From assembly GCF_902804485.1 (NCBI RefSeq), contig NZ_CADCST010000064.1, positions 62,001 through 126,000 on the forward strand: 64,000 nucleotides of DNA, given 5' to 3'. Under the pieces are notes generated by a model that was given only the letters and a program-made list of their open reading frames with translations, searched no databases and was not told the origin of the DNA. Source of the stretch: Flavobacterium collinsii (GTDB lineage Bacteria > Bacteroidota > Bacteroidia > Flavobacteriales > Flavobacteriaceae). A program made the translations under genes and the position numbers. Shown piece after piece: positions 1 through 8,851 of this stretch. Within the stretch, counting starts at the first letter, position 1, and each line of letters starts with the position of its first letter.

Positions 1-244
1 ATATTTTATATCATTTATTCCTTCATCAGAATTATACTTTTCGGAAAAACTTCCGTTTTGGTAATGATGCAGGGTTTCCTCGAAATCTGACAATGTGTTA
101 AAACACAAACTCAGCTCTGCATACTCTGCATTACAATCATAAGCAAAAGCATAGAACTCAAGTGCAGGATTCTCTCTTAAAAATGCCTTTACTCCCTGAA
201 TTGTAAAATCAATTATCTGTTTTTTTTATTTTCAGTTTATCCAT
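1..244 (-). pseudogene. DUF4303-like protein, 5' part, frameshifted, runs off the left edge
   Basis: On the minus strand an ATG at 244 opens a frame MDKLKIKKTDN that stops after 11 codons. In the next frame the coding continues as a well-formed protein (KQIIDFTIQGVKAFLREN, then FYAFAYDCNAEYAEL) up to the window edge without a stop. The switch falls in a run of eight A (220-227); with seven A the two frames join cleanly. The FYAFAYDCNAEYAE segment resembles DUF4303 proteins, a family of unknown function often found among immunity-type genes; the family name is from memory. The gene is either a true frameshift, a slippage-variable gene or a base-count error in the homopolymer. The 3' part lies outside the window. 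Confidence 0.6.
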
Positions 245-301
245 AGAAATAAAATTTCAAATCATATACAATCAACAGCACCCATTCCTTAATTTAACAT
301 T

Positions 302-658
302 TTACCAATCTCTAGTTGCTATTAGCTCTTCTGTGTCAGCATCTTTAAAGCCATATGAAAATGCAATAAATTCAAAATCTCTACCTATACAATCTCTTGC
401 AACAGTTTCTATTTCACTGTCATTTTCATCGAAATCTTCCTGTAAATCATTGAATTTATCTGTTGCAGAATGTGTCAGTTTGTACAACCCTCCTAAGTCT
501 TTTGGATTTTCTTCTTCAATCTGAAAACATAAGTCAATTAAAATTCTTTTACCTTTATCAACACATTTTTCAGGGAAGTATCTATCCTGATACATTTCGC
601 TCAAGAATGAATAATTCTGCATCGTTTCGTTATTTAAACTTTTCTCGTCTTTTGCCAT
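302..658 (-). CDS. DUF5713-like small protein
   Basis: 118 residues, acidic, no signal peptide or membrane segment, so cytosolic. The pattern NYSFLSEMYQDRYFP near the N-terminus and the ending DADTEELIATRDW fit the family I know as DUF5713 (name from memory). That family has no established function and is frequently found in arrays of small genes near polymorphic-toxin immunity genes. It lies 57 bp downstream of the next minus-strand-reading unit's neighbour (the DUF4303-like fragment starts at 244), so the two could be co-transcribed. The start at 658 gives MAKDEKSLNNETMQ; an internal Met at residue 13 (NYSFLSEMY follows) is a second possible start. An immunity role is an inference from context only. 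Confidence 0.65.
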   Translation of the reverse strand: MAKDEKSLNNETMQNYSFLSEMYQDRYFPEKCVDKGKRILIDLCFQIEEENPKDLGGLYKLTHSATDKFNDLQEDFDENDSEIETVARDCIGRDFEFIAFSYGFKDADTEELIATRDW

Positions 659-755
659 CTTTTACTTAATTATTTATTATTAAAACTCCTTCCCACTATT
701 ATAGCTAAAATTTCTATATCCATATCCACAGAATCAGCGTTCATTATCATCTTTT

Positions 756-1220
756 TTAATACTTTTCCCATTGTTCAAAACGTGAATCTATAATTGGTTT
801 TAATGAATTATAATTCTCCCAAGTGTTTTCAACATGATAAAAAGATTCATATTCAAACCCTTTTTTTTCTGCTTCCTTATCAAAATGTTTTGCATAATCG
901 TCACAGTATGCTCCAAATTTTTTCGCAAAATTCGATTCATCTTCATAATAAGCTTTAGCAAATGCATTTCCTATATCATTAAGATCATACTGGGTAAATT
1001 TTTCGTCACAATTGCTAATCAGAAATTCAGCTCCTGTCAATTCTCTATTTTTCACAGCATCAATTTCCTCTTCTGAACCTTCCAAATGCTCCTCAGACAA
1101 GAGATCATGGTCTATGCACCATGTTAAAAACATACCTATATGAGTTGAAGCGTTTTCATCAGGTAATCCATCCGGGTAATCACCTCCATAATGCCAGGAG
1201 GCATCATCATACTTTGCCAT
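756..1220 (-). CDS. DUF7832-like protein (KYDDASWHYGG family)
   Basis: 154 residues, acidic and soluble. The N-terminal motif KYDDASWHYGGDYP followed by THIGMFLTWCIDHDLL is characteristic of a widespread bacterial family I know as DUF7832 (name from memory). Its members occur next to other small stand-alone proteins and are often taken as immunity-like or anti-toxin-like, without experimental proof that I know of. No catalytic motif is visible. It sits 97 bp upstream of the DUF5713-like gene on the same strand, which suggests an accessory cluster of stand-alone small proteins. No partner toxin is visible in the window. The start at 1220 agrees with the conserved MAKYDD opening. Confidence 0.6.
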   Translation of the reverse strand: MAKYDDASWHYGGDYPDGLPDENASTHIGMFLTWCIDHDLLSEEHLEGSEEEIDAVKNRELTGAEFLISNCDEKFTQYDLNDIGNAFAKAYYEDESNFAKKFGAYCDDYAKHFDKEAEKKGFEYESFYHVENTWENYNSLKPIIDSRFEQWEKY

Positions 1221-1274
1221 ACTTTGTTATTTTATAAATTTATGAATTACAAACCTAATTATAAAAAATAAATT

Positions 1275-1350
1275 CAATCACTCAAATAAGCCATAAGACT
1301 ATTACAATAAGACTTTTAACACAATACAAGAAAAACGCAACTACATTACT
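1275..1350. repeat. 76-bp direct repeat, copy A
   Basis: This stretch matches 2062-2137 over 76 bp without gaps, with about nine mismatches. Both copies begin CAATCACTCAAATAAGCCAT and end CGCAACTACATTACT or a close variant. The pair brackets the gene at 1364-1990. Copy A lacks the right arm of the hairpin that copy B forms as the asd terminator, so copy A looks like the derived, partial copy. Confidence 0.85.
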
Positions 1351-1363
1351 TTAATGACATTAT

Positions 1364-1990
1364 TCAGTAGAATTGCTTTACGGTTTCAATTTCTCCTGTT
1401 TCTGTATCTACAAATAAATACACACTTCCATCATCATGAAAGTGATTACAATTTTTAATATCAAATTGACCTAGAAAAAATAAAGGTTTGTCATTTTTAA
1501 TTATCCAATCGGGACTTTGTATCCATTTTGGTGGTTTACTTTGAAACTTAAAAAGGCTAGCAAAATTATTTTTAATTTTCTCTTTCTGTTCTTTTTTGGT
1601 TAAACTTTTATCTTGTGGCAAAATATACTTTTCAATAAAAGAAGAACAAGCATCAATGTATTTGGGTTCAGAAACCGAAATTAAATCAAATTCATCCGAA
1701 TATCCTTTAAACTCCGAAAATGTAATATTCTTTCTCTCTAAAAACAGCTGTACAAAACCATGAGCATTCAGCCTTCCTGCATAGTTATTGTAATTAATCT
1801 CAGCTAAATAAAGAAACGGAGTTGTGTTCTTAATATACGTGTTTTGCCAGTTCAAACCTGAACCTAAAAGAACTTCTTCTAATTTTTTGTTGGTATAAAT
1901 CTGGCTTTCAAAATCCCTAACTCCAAGAGTCCCTTCTGCGAAATCTCTTAAAATTTTTATTCCTTCATTTTCATCACATCTCATATCCAT
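1364..1990 (-). CDS. Unrecognised soluble protein, possible immunity-type
   Basis: 208 residues, no signal peptide, no membrane segment. The first half is mostly helical by composition (GIKILRDFAEGTLGVRDF). The C-terminal half contains PPKWIQSPDWIIKNDKPL followed by FFLGQFDI and ends in a run resembling a beta-rich YwqG/DUF1963-like fold (the 'PLFFLGQ' type motif). I recall similar proteins described only as hypothetical or immunity-like. It is bracketed by two 76-bp direct repeats (1275-1350 and 2062-2137), the outer of which carries the terminator of asd, so the gene looks inserted behind asd by duplication or recombination. Start chosen at 1990 (MDMRCDENEG); the internal Met at residue 3 is equally possible. 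Confidence 0.55.
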   Translation of the reverse strand: MDMRCDENEGIKILRDFAEGTLGVRDFESQIYTNKKLEEVLLGSGLNWQNTYIKNTTPFLYLAEINYNNYAGRLNAHGFVQLFLERKNITFSEFKGYSDEFDLISVSEPKYIDACSSFIEKYILPQDKSLTKKEQKEKIKNNFASLFKFQSKPPKWIQSPDWIIKNDKPLFFLGQFDIKNCNHFHDDGSVYLFVDTETGEIETVKQFY

Positions 1991-2061
1991 TTCAATCTCA
2001 TAATTTAATTACCCTCTTAAACATTTATTTAAATAACAAAAATAATTCTAATGATTAAATC

Positions 2062-2137
2062 CAATCACTCAAATAAGCCATAAGAATATCGTAATAAGAC
2101 TTTTAGCATAATACAAAAAAACCGCAACTGCATTACT
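2062..2137. repeat. 76-bp direct repeat, copy B
   Basis: Gap-free counterpart of 1275-1350. Its end overlaps the left arm of the asd terminator hairpin, so the repeat unit includes sequence native to the 3' side of asd. Confidence 0.85.
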
Positions 2138-2150
2138 GCAATTACGGTTT
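2114..2150 (-). terminator. Rho-independent terminator of asd
   Basis: The arms AAACCGCAACTGCA (2119-2132) and TGCAATTACGGTTT (2137-2150) pair, allowing one or two G-T or mismatched positions. On the minus strand the hairpin is followed by a run of T (the A run just left of 2121). It lies 32 bp past the asd stop. Confidence 0.8.
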
Positions 2151-2181
2151 TCTCTCTATAACAATTTTATTTAATCTCTGT

Positions 2182-3171
2182 TTATACCAAACCAGCTGCA
2201 ATTAAGTATTCAGCGATTTGAATCGTGTTGGTTGCAGCTCCTTTTCTTAGGTTATCAGCAACAATCCATAGGTTTAAAGTATTTGGCTGGCTTTCGTCAC
2301 GACGAATTCTACCAACAAAAACATCATTTTTACCTTCTGCGTATAATGGCATTGGATAGGTAAAGGTATCTAAATTATCCTGTACTACTACTCCATCAGT
2401 ATTGTGCAGAATTTCACGAACTTCGTTTACATCAAAGTCATTCGTAAACTCAACATTTACAGCCTCACTATGTCCGCCAACAACCGGTACGCGAACCGCT
2501 GTAGCTGTGACTCTGATCGTGTTATCCCCAAGAATCTTTTGAGTCTCACGAACTAATTTCATTTCTTCTTTAGTATATCCGTTTTCTTCAAAGCTGTCGC
2601 AATGTGGAATAGCATTTCTGTGAATTGGGTACTTGTAAGCCAGTTCTCCCTGAACTCCAGCATACTCATTTTCCAATTGTCTTACCGCTTTTACACCAGT
2701 TCCAGTGATTGATTGATAAGTAGAAACGATAACTCTTTTAATATTGTATTTTCTATGCAATGGAGCCAAAGTCAACACCATTTGAATGGTTGAACAGTTT
2801 GGGTTTGCAATAATTTTATCTTCTTTGGTTAAAGTCGAAGCATTGATTTCCGGAACTACCAATTTCTTAGTCGGATCCATTCTCCATGCCGAAGAATTAT
2901 CAATAACAGTTGTTCCGGCTGCAGCAAATTTTGGTGCCCATTCCAGTGAAGTCTCTCCTCCAGCCGAAAAAACAGCAATATCAGCTTTCATATCAACTGC
3001 TGTTTGCAATCCTACCACTTTATATTTTGTTCCTTTATACTCGATTTCTTTTCCTACTGATTTCTCAGAAGCTACCGGAATTAACTCTGTAACAGGAAAA
3101 TTTCTTTCTGCTAAAACTTTAAGCATTACTTCGCCAACCATACCAGTGGCACCTACGACTGCTATTCTCAT
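2182..3171 (-). CDS. asd: Aspartate-semialdehyde dehydrogenase
   Basis: Makes L-aspartate 4-semialdehyde from aspartyl phosphate with NADPH, the branch point to lysine/diaminopimelate, threonine and methionine. 329 residues, the usual length. The N-terminal nucleotide-binding motif is VGATGMVGE (6-14), and the catalytic cysteine is Cys126 in NPNCSTIQ. The dimerisation domain follows (SITGTGVKAVRQLENE, then HRNAIPHCD). The start at 3171 gives MRIAVVGATG, as in homologues. It is a single-gene unit: a near-perfect promoter lies at 3210-3239 and a terminator at 2114-2150. Cytosolic. Confidence 0.96.
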   Translation of the reverse strand: MRIAVVGATGMVGEVMLKVLAERNFPVTELIPVASEKSVGKEIEYKGTKYKVVGLQTAVDMKADIAVFSAGGETSLEWAPKFAAAGTTVIDNSSAWRMDPTKKLVVPEINASTLTKEDKIIANPNCSTIQMVLTLAPLHRKYNIKRVIVSTYQSITGTGVKAVRQLENEYAGVQGELAYKYPIHRNAIPHCDSFEENGYTKEEMKLVRETQKILGDNTIRVTATAVRVPVVGGHSEAVNVEFTNDFDVNEVREILHNTDGVVVQDNLDTFTYPMPLYAEGKNDVFVGRIRRDESQPNTLNLWIVADNLRKGAATNTIQIAEYLIAAGLV

Positions 3172-3209
3172 TTTTATATGTTTAGTATGAATTAATTTAT
3201 TTTATTATG

Positions 3210-3239
3210 CAAAAGTATACATAATAAAAGTCAAAACAA
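3210..3239 (-). promoter_or_regulatory. Promoter of asd (TTG-N19-TAnnTTTG)
   Basis: Read on the minus strand there is TTG at 3239-3237, exactly 19 bases, then TACTTTTG at 3217-3210. This matches the Flavobacterium housekeeping promoter consensus TTG-N19-TAnnTTTG. The predicted transcript starts near 3203, about 30 bases before the asd ATG. Confidence 0.8.
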
Positions 3240-3283
3240 CGCCCTTCACAAAAAATAACAAAATGTTACAAAACAAACAAATA

Positions 3284-3316
3284 GTAAAAAAAACCGCCCC
3301 AATTAAGGAACGGTTT
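3284..3316 (-). terminator. Rho-independent terminator of mscL
   Basis: AAACCG (3291-3296) pairs with CGGTTT (3311-3316). On the minus strand the hairpin is followed by seven T. It begins 23 bp past the mscL stop. Confidence 0.8.
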
Positions 3317-3338
3317 AGTTAGACTTAGTGTAGCGGAA

Positions 3339-3752
3339 TTATTTTTTAAGCAAATCTCTAATTTGCGTAAGTAACTCTTCTTGAGTTGGTCCGGCAGGTG
3401 CCGCAACCACAGTTTCTTTTTTCTTAGCTTTTTCAGCGGCTCTTAGTACAACAAATACAAAAAACGATATAATCACAAAATTAATTATCGCCTGAACCAA
3501 ATTTCCATACGTAATTACTGCAGCCCCGGCGGCTTTAGCAGCAGCTAAATTTGGATACGTATTACCATCCAGCGTAACAAATTTTTGAGTAAAATCTATT
3601 CCTCCTGTAAGTAAACCAACAACTGGCATAATAATATCGTCTACAGCAGAACCTACTATTTTTCCAAATGCGCCACCAATAACGACTGCTGTCGCTAAAC
3701 TAAGCACATCACCTTTTAGCAAAGAAGCTTTAAAATCTGCAAAAAATCCCAT
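3339..3752 (-). CDS. mscL: Large-conductance mechanosensitive channel
   Basis: Inner-membrane homopentameric channel that opens under membrane tension and releases solutes on hypo-osmotic shock. 137 residues, usual size. The N-terminal helix [20 protein letters not shown] is followed by TM1 with the gate sequence [21 protein letters not shown] periplasmic loop follows, then TM2 ([20 protein letters not shown]) and the charged C-terminal bundle [13 protein letters not shown]. It stands alone between asd and murF-alr and has its own terminator at 3284-3316. Confidence 0.96.
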   Translation of the reverse strand: MGFFADFKASLLKGDVLSLATAVVIGGAFGKIVGSAVDDIIMPVVGLLTGGIDFTQKFVTLDGNTYPNLAAAKAAGAAVITYGNLVQAIINFVIISFFVFVVLRAAEKAKKKETVVAAPAGPTQEELLTQIRDLLKK

Positions 3753-3820
3753 AATCGATTATTTTAGTTTATACTTAATTGATCTCGAAAATACATAATT
3801 TTCCTGACAATTTGTTAAGA

Positions 3821-6292
3821 TTATCTAAAAAACACTCTTTTTACCCGTTGCGAGATGCTGGTCATGATTTCATAGGGTATTGTTTTTAAGGCTGTTGCCA
3901 TTTCGGTAACTGTTGGATTTTCGCCAAAAATGATTACAGAATCTCCTTCTTTACAATCAATCTCGCTTACATCTACCATGAGCATATCCATACAAACACT
4001 TCCTAAAATAAATGCTTTTTGATTCTTAATAACGACATAACCTACCTGATTACCCCATAAACGTGAAATTCCGTCTGCATATCCAATAGGAATTGTAGCG
4101 ATTCTGGTTTCTTTTTCTGCCATGAAGCGGCGTCCGTAACCAACGCTGTCTCCTGCCGGAATTGTTCTTACCTGAGAAATAATCGATTTTAACGTTCCCA
4201 CATTTTCGAGGTACTTCTGTTCGGCAGGATCGTTTGATACACCATACAAACCAATGCCCAAGCGCACCATATTGTATTGCGCACCCGGAAAGTTACTTAT
4301 TCCGGAAGTGTTCAAAATATGGCGAATAGGATTGATATTTAAGGCTGTAATTAATTTTACCGACAAGGTCTCAAACAAGCGAATCTGAGATCGCACAAAA
4401 TCGAAATGCCTTTCCTCATCGCTTGTTGACAAATGCGAAAGCACACTTTTTACTTTTACAGTCGAATTCCCTCTCAGTGTTTCAATTAATTCGTCTAAAG
4501 TGTTTTCTTCAAAACCCAGACGATGCATTCCCGTATCCAGTTTTATGTGAATCGGGAAGTCTTTTAGATTCTTTTCTCTGGCAATTTTTAAAAAAGCTTT
4601 TAGTCCCTTAATACTATATATTTCGGGCTCTAAATGGTATTGTATAATTGAAGGGAAGCTGGTCGATTCCGGATTCAGAACCATGATTGGCAGTTTTATT
4701 CCGCCGTTTTTAAGTGAAATTCCTTCATCGGCGAATGCCACTCCCAAATAATCTACCTTGTGATGTTCGAGCAATTTGGCAATTTCCAATCCTCCGTTTC
4801 CATAACCAAAGGCCTTGACCATTACCATCAGCTTAACGTTTGCCGCTAATTTCGATTTATAATAATTGAGATTGTGACTAATCGAATTCAGGTTAATCTC
4901 CAGAATCGTTTCGTGGGTTTTCTCTTCCAGCAACGATACAATTTCTTCAAACTGAAATGACCTTGCTCCTTTGATTAAAATGGTTTCATTTTCGAAGTTC
5001 AGACTTTCAATTTCTGCTATAAATTCGGCTGTATTCTGAAAAGTGGTACAGTTCGAAAATTTAGCAGCAAAGGAAGAAATGGTTGATCCGATGCCTATTA
5101 CTCGGTTTATTTTATTGTCCGCAATTAACTGTGCTACTTTTGTATACAATTCTTCATTAGAAAATCCGCTTTGAAAGATATCCGACAGAATAACCGTTTT
5201 TGAGGCATTTTTTTTCTGCTGGCTTTCTAAAAAATCCAGTGCTATTTTGAGTGACTGGAAGTCTGAACTGTAACTATCGTCGATAATACTACAATTGTTG
5301 ATTCCGTTTTTAACCTCAAGACGCATTTGTACGGGATACAGATTTTGAAATCGATTTTGAATGGTTTCTGCATCGTACTTTAGGTAAAGCATAACCAATA
5401 AACAGGAGATCGCATTTTCTATGGAGGCTGAATCACTGAATGGGATTTCTAAATCGAAAATTTCATTCCCGTAACGGGCCTGAATACTCGTTGTTTCGTC
5501 TTCATTAACTCGCTTCACCACAAAAACATCTGCCGATTCGTCGGTAAAACTCCACGAAAAAAGTACTCTTTCTGATGAAAAATATTCCTGATTTAACTTT
5601 ACCAGACATTCATCTACAAGTTTATTATTCTGATAGATAATAACAGCTGCATTCTTAAACAGTAGTAATTTTTCATCGATTTTTTCTTCCAGATTTTTAA
5701 ACCCCTCGTCATGTGCAGAACCGATGTTCGTTAAAACTCCAATATTAGGTTTAATGATTTTTTCGAGTTTCACCATTTCATTAACCGTCGATATTCCGGC
5801 TTCGAAAATACCCAGATTATGCTTTTCATTAATTGCAATTACTGACAATGGAACACCCACCTGAGAGTTATAACTTTTAGGGCTTCGGATAATATTATAG
5901 TCCGGACTCAGCAGGAAATTCAACCACTCCTTTACGATCGTTTTACCGTTGCTTCCTGTTAATCCGATAATAGGAAAGATAAACAGATCGCGATAATATC
6001 CTGCAAATTCCTGTAAAGCCTGTAACGTATTTTTGACTACTAAAAAACTAGCTTTCCCTTTTACATTCTCGGGAATATACTGTACTACAAAATTTTGAAC
6101 TCCTTTTTCTATAAGTTCTTCTATATATAAATGAGCATCATTATTAACCCCTGACAGGGCAATAAACAAAGTTTTAGATCCGTTTTGTAAAGAACGGCTG
6201 TCGATCGAGATATGATCGACAAAAACATCAGAATCTGAACCAGTCCATTGGGCTTCGAGAACCGGAATCAGGCTTTTTATATTTATGCTCAT
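3821..6292 (-). CDS. Bifunctional MurF ligase / alanine racemase
   Basis: The N-terminal half (about 1-455) is a Mur ligase: P-loop GLTGSNGKT, then EAGISTVNEM and NIGSAHDEGF. It adds D-Ala-D-Ala to UDP-MurNAc-tripeptide. The C-terminal half (about 465-823) is a PLP alanine racemase, with Lys493 in VMVKAFGYGNG and the second catalytic tyrosine, Tyr719, in SVGYGRR. Together the protein can make D-alanine and use the dipeptide for peptidoglycan. This fusion is standard in Bacteroidota. The frame is open to 6352, but the Met at 6292 (MSINIKSLIPVLEAQ) fits the family start, giving 823 residues. The frame ends 68 bp upstream of mscL. Cytosolic. Confidence 0.92.
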   Translation of the reverse strand: MSINIKSLIPVLEAQWTGSDSDVFVDHISIDSRSLQNGSKTLFIALSGVNNDAHLYIEELIEKGVQNFVVQYIPENVKGKASFLVVKNTLQALQEFAGYYRDLFIFPIIGLTGSNGKTIVKEWLNFLLSPDYNIIRSPKSYNSQVGVPLSVIAINEKHNLGIFEAGISTVNEMVKLEKIIKPNIGVLTNIGSAHDEGFKNLEEKIDEKLLLFKNAAVIIYQNNKLVDECLVKLNQEYFSSERVLFSWSFTDESADVFVVKRVNEDETTSIQARYGNEIFDLEIPFSDSASIENAISCLLVMLYLKYDAETIQNRFQNLYPVQMRLEVKNGINNCSIIDDSYSSDFQSLKIALDFLESQQKKNASKTVILSDIFQSGFSNEELYTKVAQLIADNKINRVIGIGSTISSFAAKFSNCTTFQNTAEFIAEIESLNFENETILIKGARSFQFEEIVSLLEEKTHETILEINLNSISHNLNYYKSKLAANVKLMVMVKAFGYGNGGLEIAKLLEHHKVDYLGVAFADEGISLKNGGIKLPIMVLNPESTSFPSIIQYHLEPEIYSIKGLKAFLKIAREKNLKDFPIHIKLDTGMHRLGFEENTLDELIETLRGNSTVKVKSVLSHLSTSDEERHFDFVRSQIRLFETLSVKLITALNINPIRHILNTSGISNFPGAQYNMVRLGIGLYGVSNDPAEQKYLENVGTLKSIISQVRTIPAGDSVGYGRRFMAEKETRIATIPIGYADGISRLWGNQVGYVVIKNQKAFILGSVCMDMLMVDVSEIDCKEGDSVIIFGENPTVTEMATALKTIPYEIMTSISQRVKRVFFR

Positions 6293-6396
6293 TAAGATTT
6301 TCTTTTTGTCAAATTTAAAAAAAGGTTCGCCAGCAAGTTCACAAATTTTCACTAATTATTTGTGGTGATTTTTACCACCGAAAAATAAAATCGTTA

Positions 6397-6551
6397 GCCA
6401 CGAATTGCACATTTTTTTGCTAATCCTTTCCGGTTATTTTTTACGCAGATTTTTTCATATCCAATAAATCGATCTGCTTTAAACAAGTACCTGTCGCATT
6501 TAAAAAATAGGGCACAAATTAAAATTTGTGCTAATTCGCGCAATTCGTGGC
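6397..6551. repeat. Dispersed element with GCCACGAATT inverted ends
   Basis: GCCACGAATTGC at 6397-6408 is repeated inverted as GCAATTCGTGGC at 6540-6551. The interior has an inverted AAATCTGCG-type motif near 6450, also present in the element at 13432-13769. No coding potential was seen. It fills the 309-base gap between murF-alr and the next gene. Confidence 0.7.
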
Positions 6552-6601
6552 AAAAAAATATTATTTAGTTATATTTGTTCAACACCTAAAATTACTGTGC
6601 T

Positions 6602-7207
6602 TTGAAAAGAATTCTGCCTATATTCTCTTATATCTTTCATCCAATTTTTGTATCGATGTACGCCACCCTGTTTTACCTTTTTTGCAAGCAGGATCTTTTT
6701 AGTACTCAGGAAAAATATTTTGTGTTATTTCAGATTCTGATTATCACTATTCTGGTCCCAATATTGTTCTTCCTTTTGCTTCGTTCAACAGGACATGTAG
6801 ATTCTGTTATGATTCATGAAACCTCGCAACGTAAAATCCCTCTGATTTTACAGTGTTTTTTATATATTTTACTAGTAAAACGAAGCATTATCATTACGCG
6901 ATATCCTGAACTGCATTTCTTTTTTCTGGGCGCTTTGTTTAGTACTATACTGGCTCTGGTTTGCTCATTGTTTAAAATAAAAGCAAGTTTACACATGATG
7001 GCCCTCAGCGGATTCACCATTTTTGTAATTGGACTAAACATCCATCTTCAGATGCAAAATCCTTACTGGAGTGCTTTCCTGATTTTAATGACGGGAATTG
7101 TCGCTTCATCACGCCTAGAAATGGAAGCGCATTCGCCTAATGAATTGGTAATGGGAACTTTTATTGGAATTTTACCGCAGCTATTGTTTTTGTATTTGTG
7201 GTTATAA
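6602..7207 (+). CDS. Integral membrane protein, PAP2-like C-terminus
   Basis: 201 residues with about six hydrophobic segments (near 8-28, 40-60, 80-95, 104-124, 133-150, 153-170). The part from SLHMMALSGF to ASSRLEMEAHSPNELVMGTF has the look of the last helices of PAP2-type phosphatases (Ser-x-His-x-x, later Arg and His). The classical KxxxxxxRP motif is not visible, so activity is uncertain. The start codon is TTG at 6602, immediately followed by a basic residue pair and the first helix; no better ATG exists upstream. Its last six bases overlap the end of the convergent gene at 7202. Confidence 0.7.
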   Translation: MKRILPIFSYIFHPIFVSMYATLFYLFCKQDLFSTQEKYFVLFQILIITILVPILFFLLLRSTGHVDSVMIHETSQRKIPLILQCFLYILLVKRSIIITRYPELHFFFLGALFSTILALVCSLFKIKASLHMMALSGFTIFVIGLNIHLQMQNPYWSAFLILMTGIVASSRLEMEAHSPNELVMGTFIGILPQLLFLYLWL

Positions 7208-7915
7208 AATGTAGAATATCAATCCGGCATTAAGCGTTCTTACGTTAATATTTTGTCCGGAAACTGTTTTTACGTCTTTAAACAATGGACTTAATCCATA
7301 ATTGAGATAAAGGTTCCAAGTGTTATACCCTACAGCCAGATATACGCTGTATTGCAATTTGTTTATATCCGGATTGTTCGAAATTTTATACGTTTCTTCC
7401 CCGGTATCTAAAATGGATTTGTTAGAGAATACATAGCTTAGTTTAAATCCGCTATAGATTCTCCAGAATTTAGTACTTTCATAAGTCGAATTTCTCCAGC
7501 GAAATTCTATTGGCAGATCAACCGAATATTGTTTGTATCTGTTGGACGAAATATCATTATAATCGGTTACTTCATAGGTCAAAGCTCCATCTGCCCCTTT
7601 GGCGATAGTTAGATTTTGATTATAATTCTGATAACTCAAACCCAAACCTGTAGCAATAGCAACGGTTCTGCTTTTATTGACTGGCATGTCACGCAGAAAA
7701 CCGGCAGAAAGTCCGGCAGAAAATTTATTTTGTTTAAGCCCTTGCGGAATCTTTGTCAGAAGATTATAGGTAACCGAAAAATAAAACTGATCTTCCCGAT
7801 ACAAAGAATCGATTTTAACCGCAGGCTTCACTTCTGGCTTTACCTCCGGTTTAACTTCCTGGGCAAAAGAATTAAAAAACGATACTAAAAACAAACAACT
7901 AAAAAGTAATCGCAT
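7202..7915 (-). CDS. Outer-membrane beta-barrel protein (PorT-like porin family)
   Basis: Signal peptide MRLLFSCLFLVSFFNSFAQ, then a Lys/Pro/Val repeat (EVKPEVKPEVKPAVK), then alternating amphipathic strands ending in the aromatic NAGLIFYIL, the typical C-terminal strand of an outer-membrane barrel. 237 residues from the chosen start; the frame is open ten codons further to 7945, but the Met at 7915 begins the signal peptide. The type resembles PorT-family barrels; substrate unknown. It is convergent with the upstream membrane protein and overlaps it by six bases. Confidence 0.75.
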   Translation of the reverse strand: MRLLFSCLFLVSFFNSFAQEVKPEVKPEVKPAVKIDSLYREDQFYFSVTYNLLTKIPQGLKQNKFSAGLSAGFLRDMPVNKSRTVAIATGLGLSYQNYNQNLTIAKGADGALTYEVTDYNDISSNRYKQYSVDLPIEFRWRNSTYESTKFWRIYSGFKLSYVFSNKSILDTGEETYKISNNPDINKLQYSVYLAVGYNTWNLYLNYGLSPLFKDVKTVSGQNINVRTLNAGLIFYIL

Positions 7916-7945
7916 ATCGTATTTTGGTTTTAAAGAGTTTTTCAA

Positions 7946-8325
7946 GTAAACGTTTTTTATAGTAGTTTTATTTCAATTACAAATAACCCGTTTGGTGTAA
8001 TTCATTTTAACACATAGTGACATAGATTCTGTATTCCTAAAAAAGACGTTTCACTTCATTTAAATACACATATCTTACTATGTGAAAGAAATATATTTCT
8101 TTTTTTAATTCTATTTTTTACACTTAAAATCTATATTTCTATATGTTAAATCATTTTTTTGTTAATTACATCCAACGGTTTACAAATATAATATAATGCT
8201 AGTTCAGGATGCAATTTGAATGTAATTATTCGCTTTTCGATCCCTAAAAAATGCTTTTTCTAAACTTTTTTCAATGAATCGTTAACAGAATCCAAAAAAT
8301 AAATCTATTTTTCTTCGATCTTTTA
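7946..8325. other. Intergenic stretch with an ACACATAG-type inverted repeat
   Basis: About 380 bases without a gene. Between 8010 and 8094 a TTTAACACATAGTGACATAG arm faces ACACATATCTTACTATGTG, an imperfect inverted repeat. The rest is AT-rich with no convincing frame. Confidence 0.5.
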
Positions 8326-8333
8326 TACCTTTG
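8326..8333 (+). promoter_or_regulatory. -7 box TAnnTTTG for the His-rich protein gene
   Basis: TACCTTTG is an exact match to the Flavobacterium -7 element. No clean TTG is seen at the -33 position. The ATG at 8340 follows only six bases later, so the transcript would be leaderless or nearly so. This argues against the TTG codon at 8331 as the start. Confidence 0.55.
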
Positions 8334-8339
8334 TCCGTA

Positions 8340-8693
8340 ATGAAAAGAAAACAACTCATATTAAGTGTTTCTTTGGCCCTGATGGTATTGTTCTCAATAT
8401 TCTTTCAGTCCATACACAGTTATGAGCATATTGTAAAGCAGCTTTCAGAAAAACAATGCCACCACGATTACAATGATCCAAGTGGTGAAATAACGCATCA
8501 GCACCATAATTATGACTTATGTTATGTTTGTCATTTTGCTTTTGGCAGTTATGTTGTTCCCGAAGAAATGGCGCTTCAGTTTCACCATTTCGATAACGAA
8601 ATTCCCTATTTCTTTACGCTTTCCGAGAGAATCTTTTCATTTTCAGAAAGTGCCTATTTATTACGCGGACCTCCACAAGCTATAGTTTACTAA
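8340..8693 (+). CDS. His/Cys-rich exported or membrane-anchored small protein
   Basis: 117 residues. The N-terminal hydrophobic segment ILSVSLALMVLFSIFFQS is a signal anchor or signal peptide. A metal-ligand-rich stretch follows: CHHDYND, THQHHNYDLCYVCHF and FHHFDN. That suggests cation binding in the periplasm, although no named family is recognised. The gene lies 158 bp upstream of a TonB-dependent receptor on the same strand, a pairing I have seen in Bacteroidota for metal uptake. Start chosen at ATG 8340, because the frame's earlier TTG at 8331 falls inside the -7 box. Confidence 0.65.
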   Translation: MKRKQLILSVSLALMVLFSIFFQSIHSYEHIVKQLSEKQCHHDYNDPSGEITHQHHNYDLCYVCHFAFGSYVVPEEMALQFHHFDNEIPYFFTLSERIFSFSESAYLLRGPPQAIVY

Positions 8694-8851
8694 ATTTCGA
8701 AATACACGAAATCAATTCTAAATCTTTTTATCTAATTCTAAAAAAATTAGTGGATTTCCCCATCCTGAAACTTTCAGGATCGGCAAGTTTTACAATTCAT
8801 TTTAGTTTCTGATTGAGAGGCAAATTCAATTAACTATAGCATCATTTTCAA

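Noticed and set aside
2786..3190. 134-codon open frame on the plus strand opposite asd
   Set aside because: Antisense to asd, including its catalytic region; no family features.
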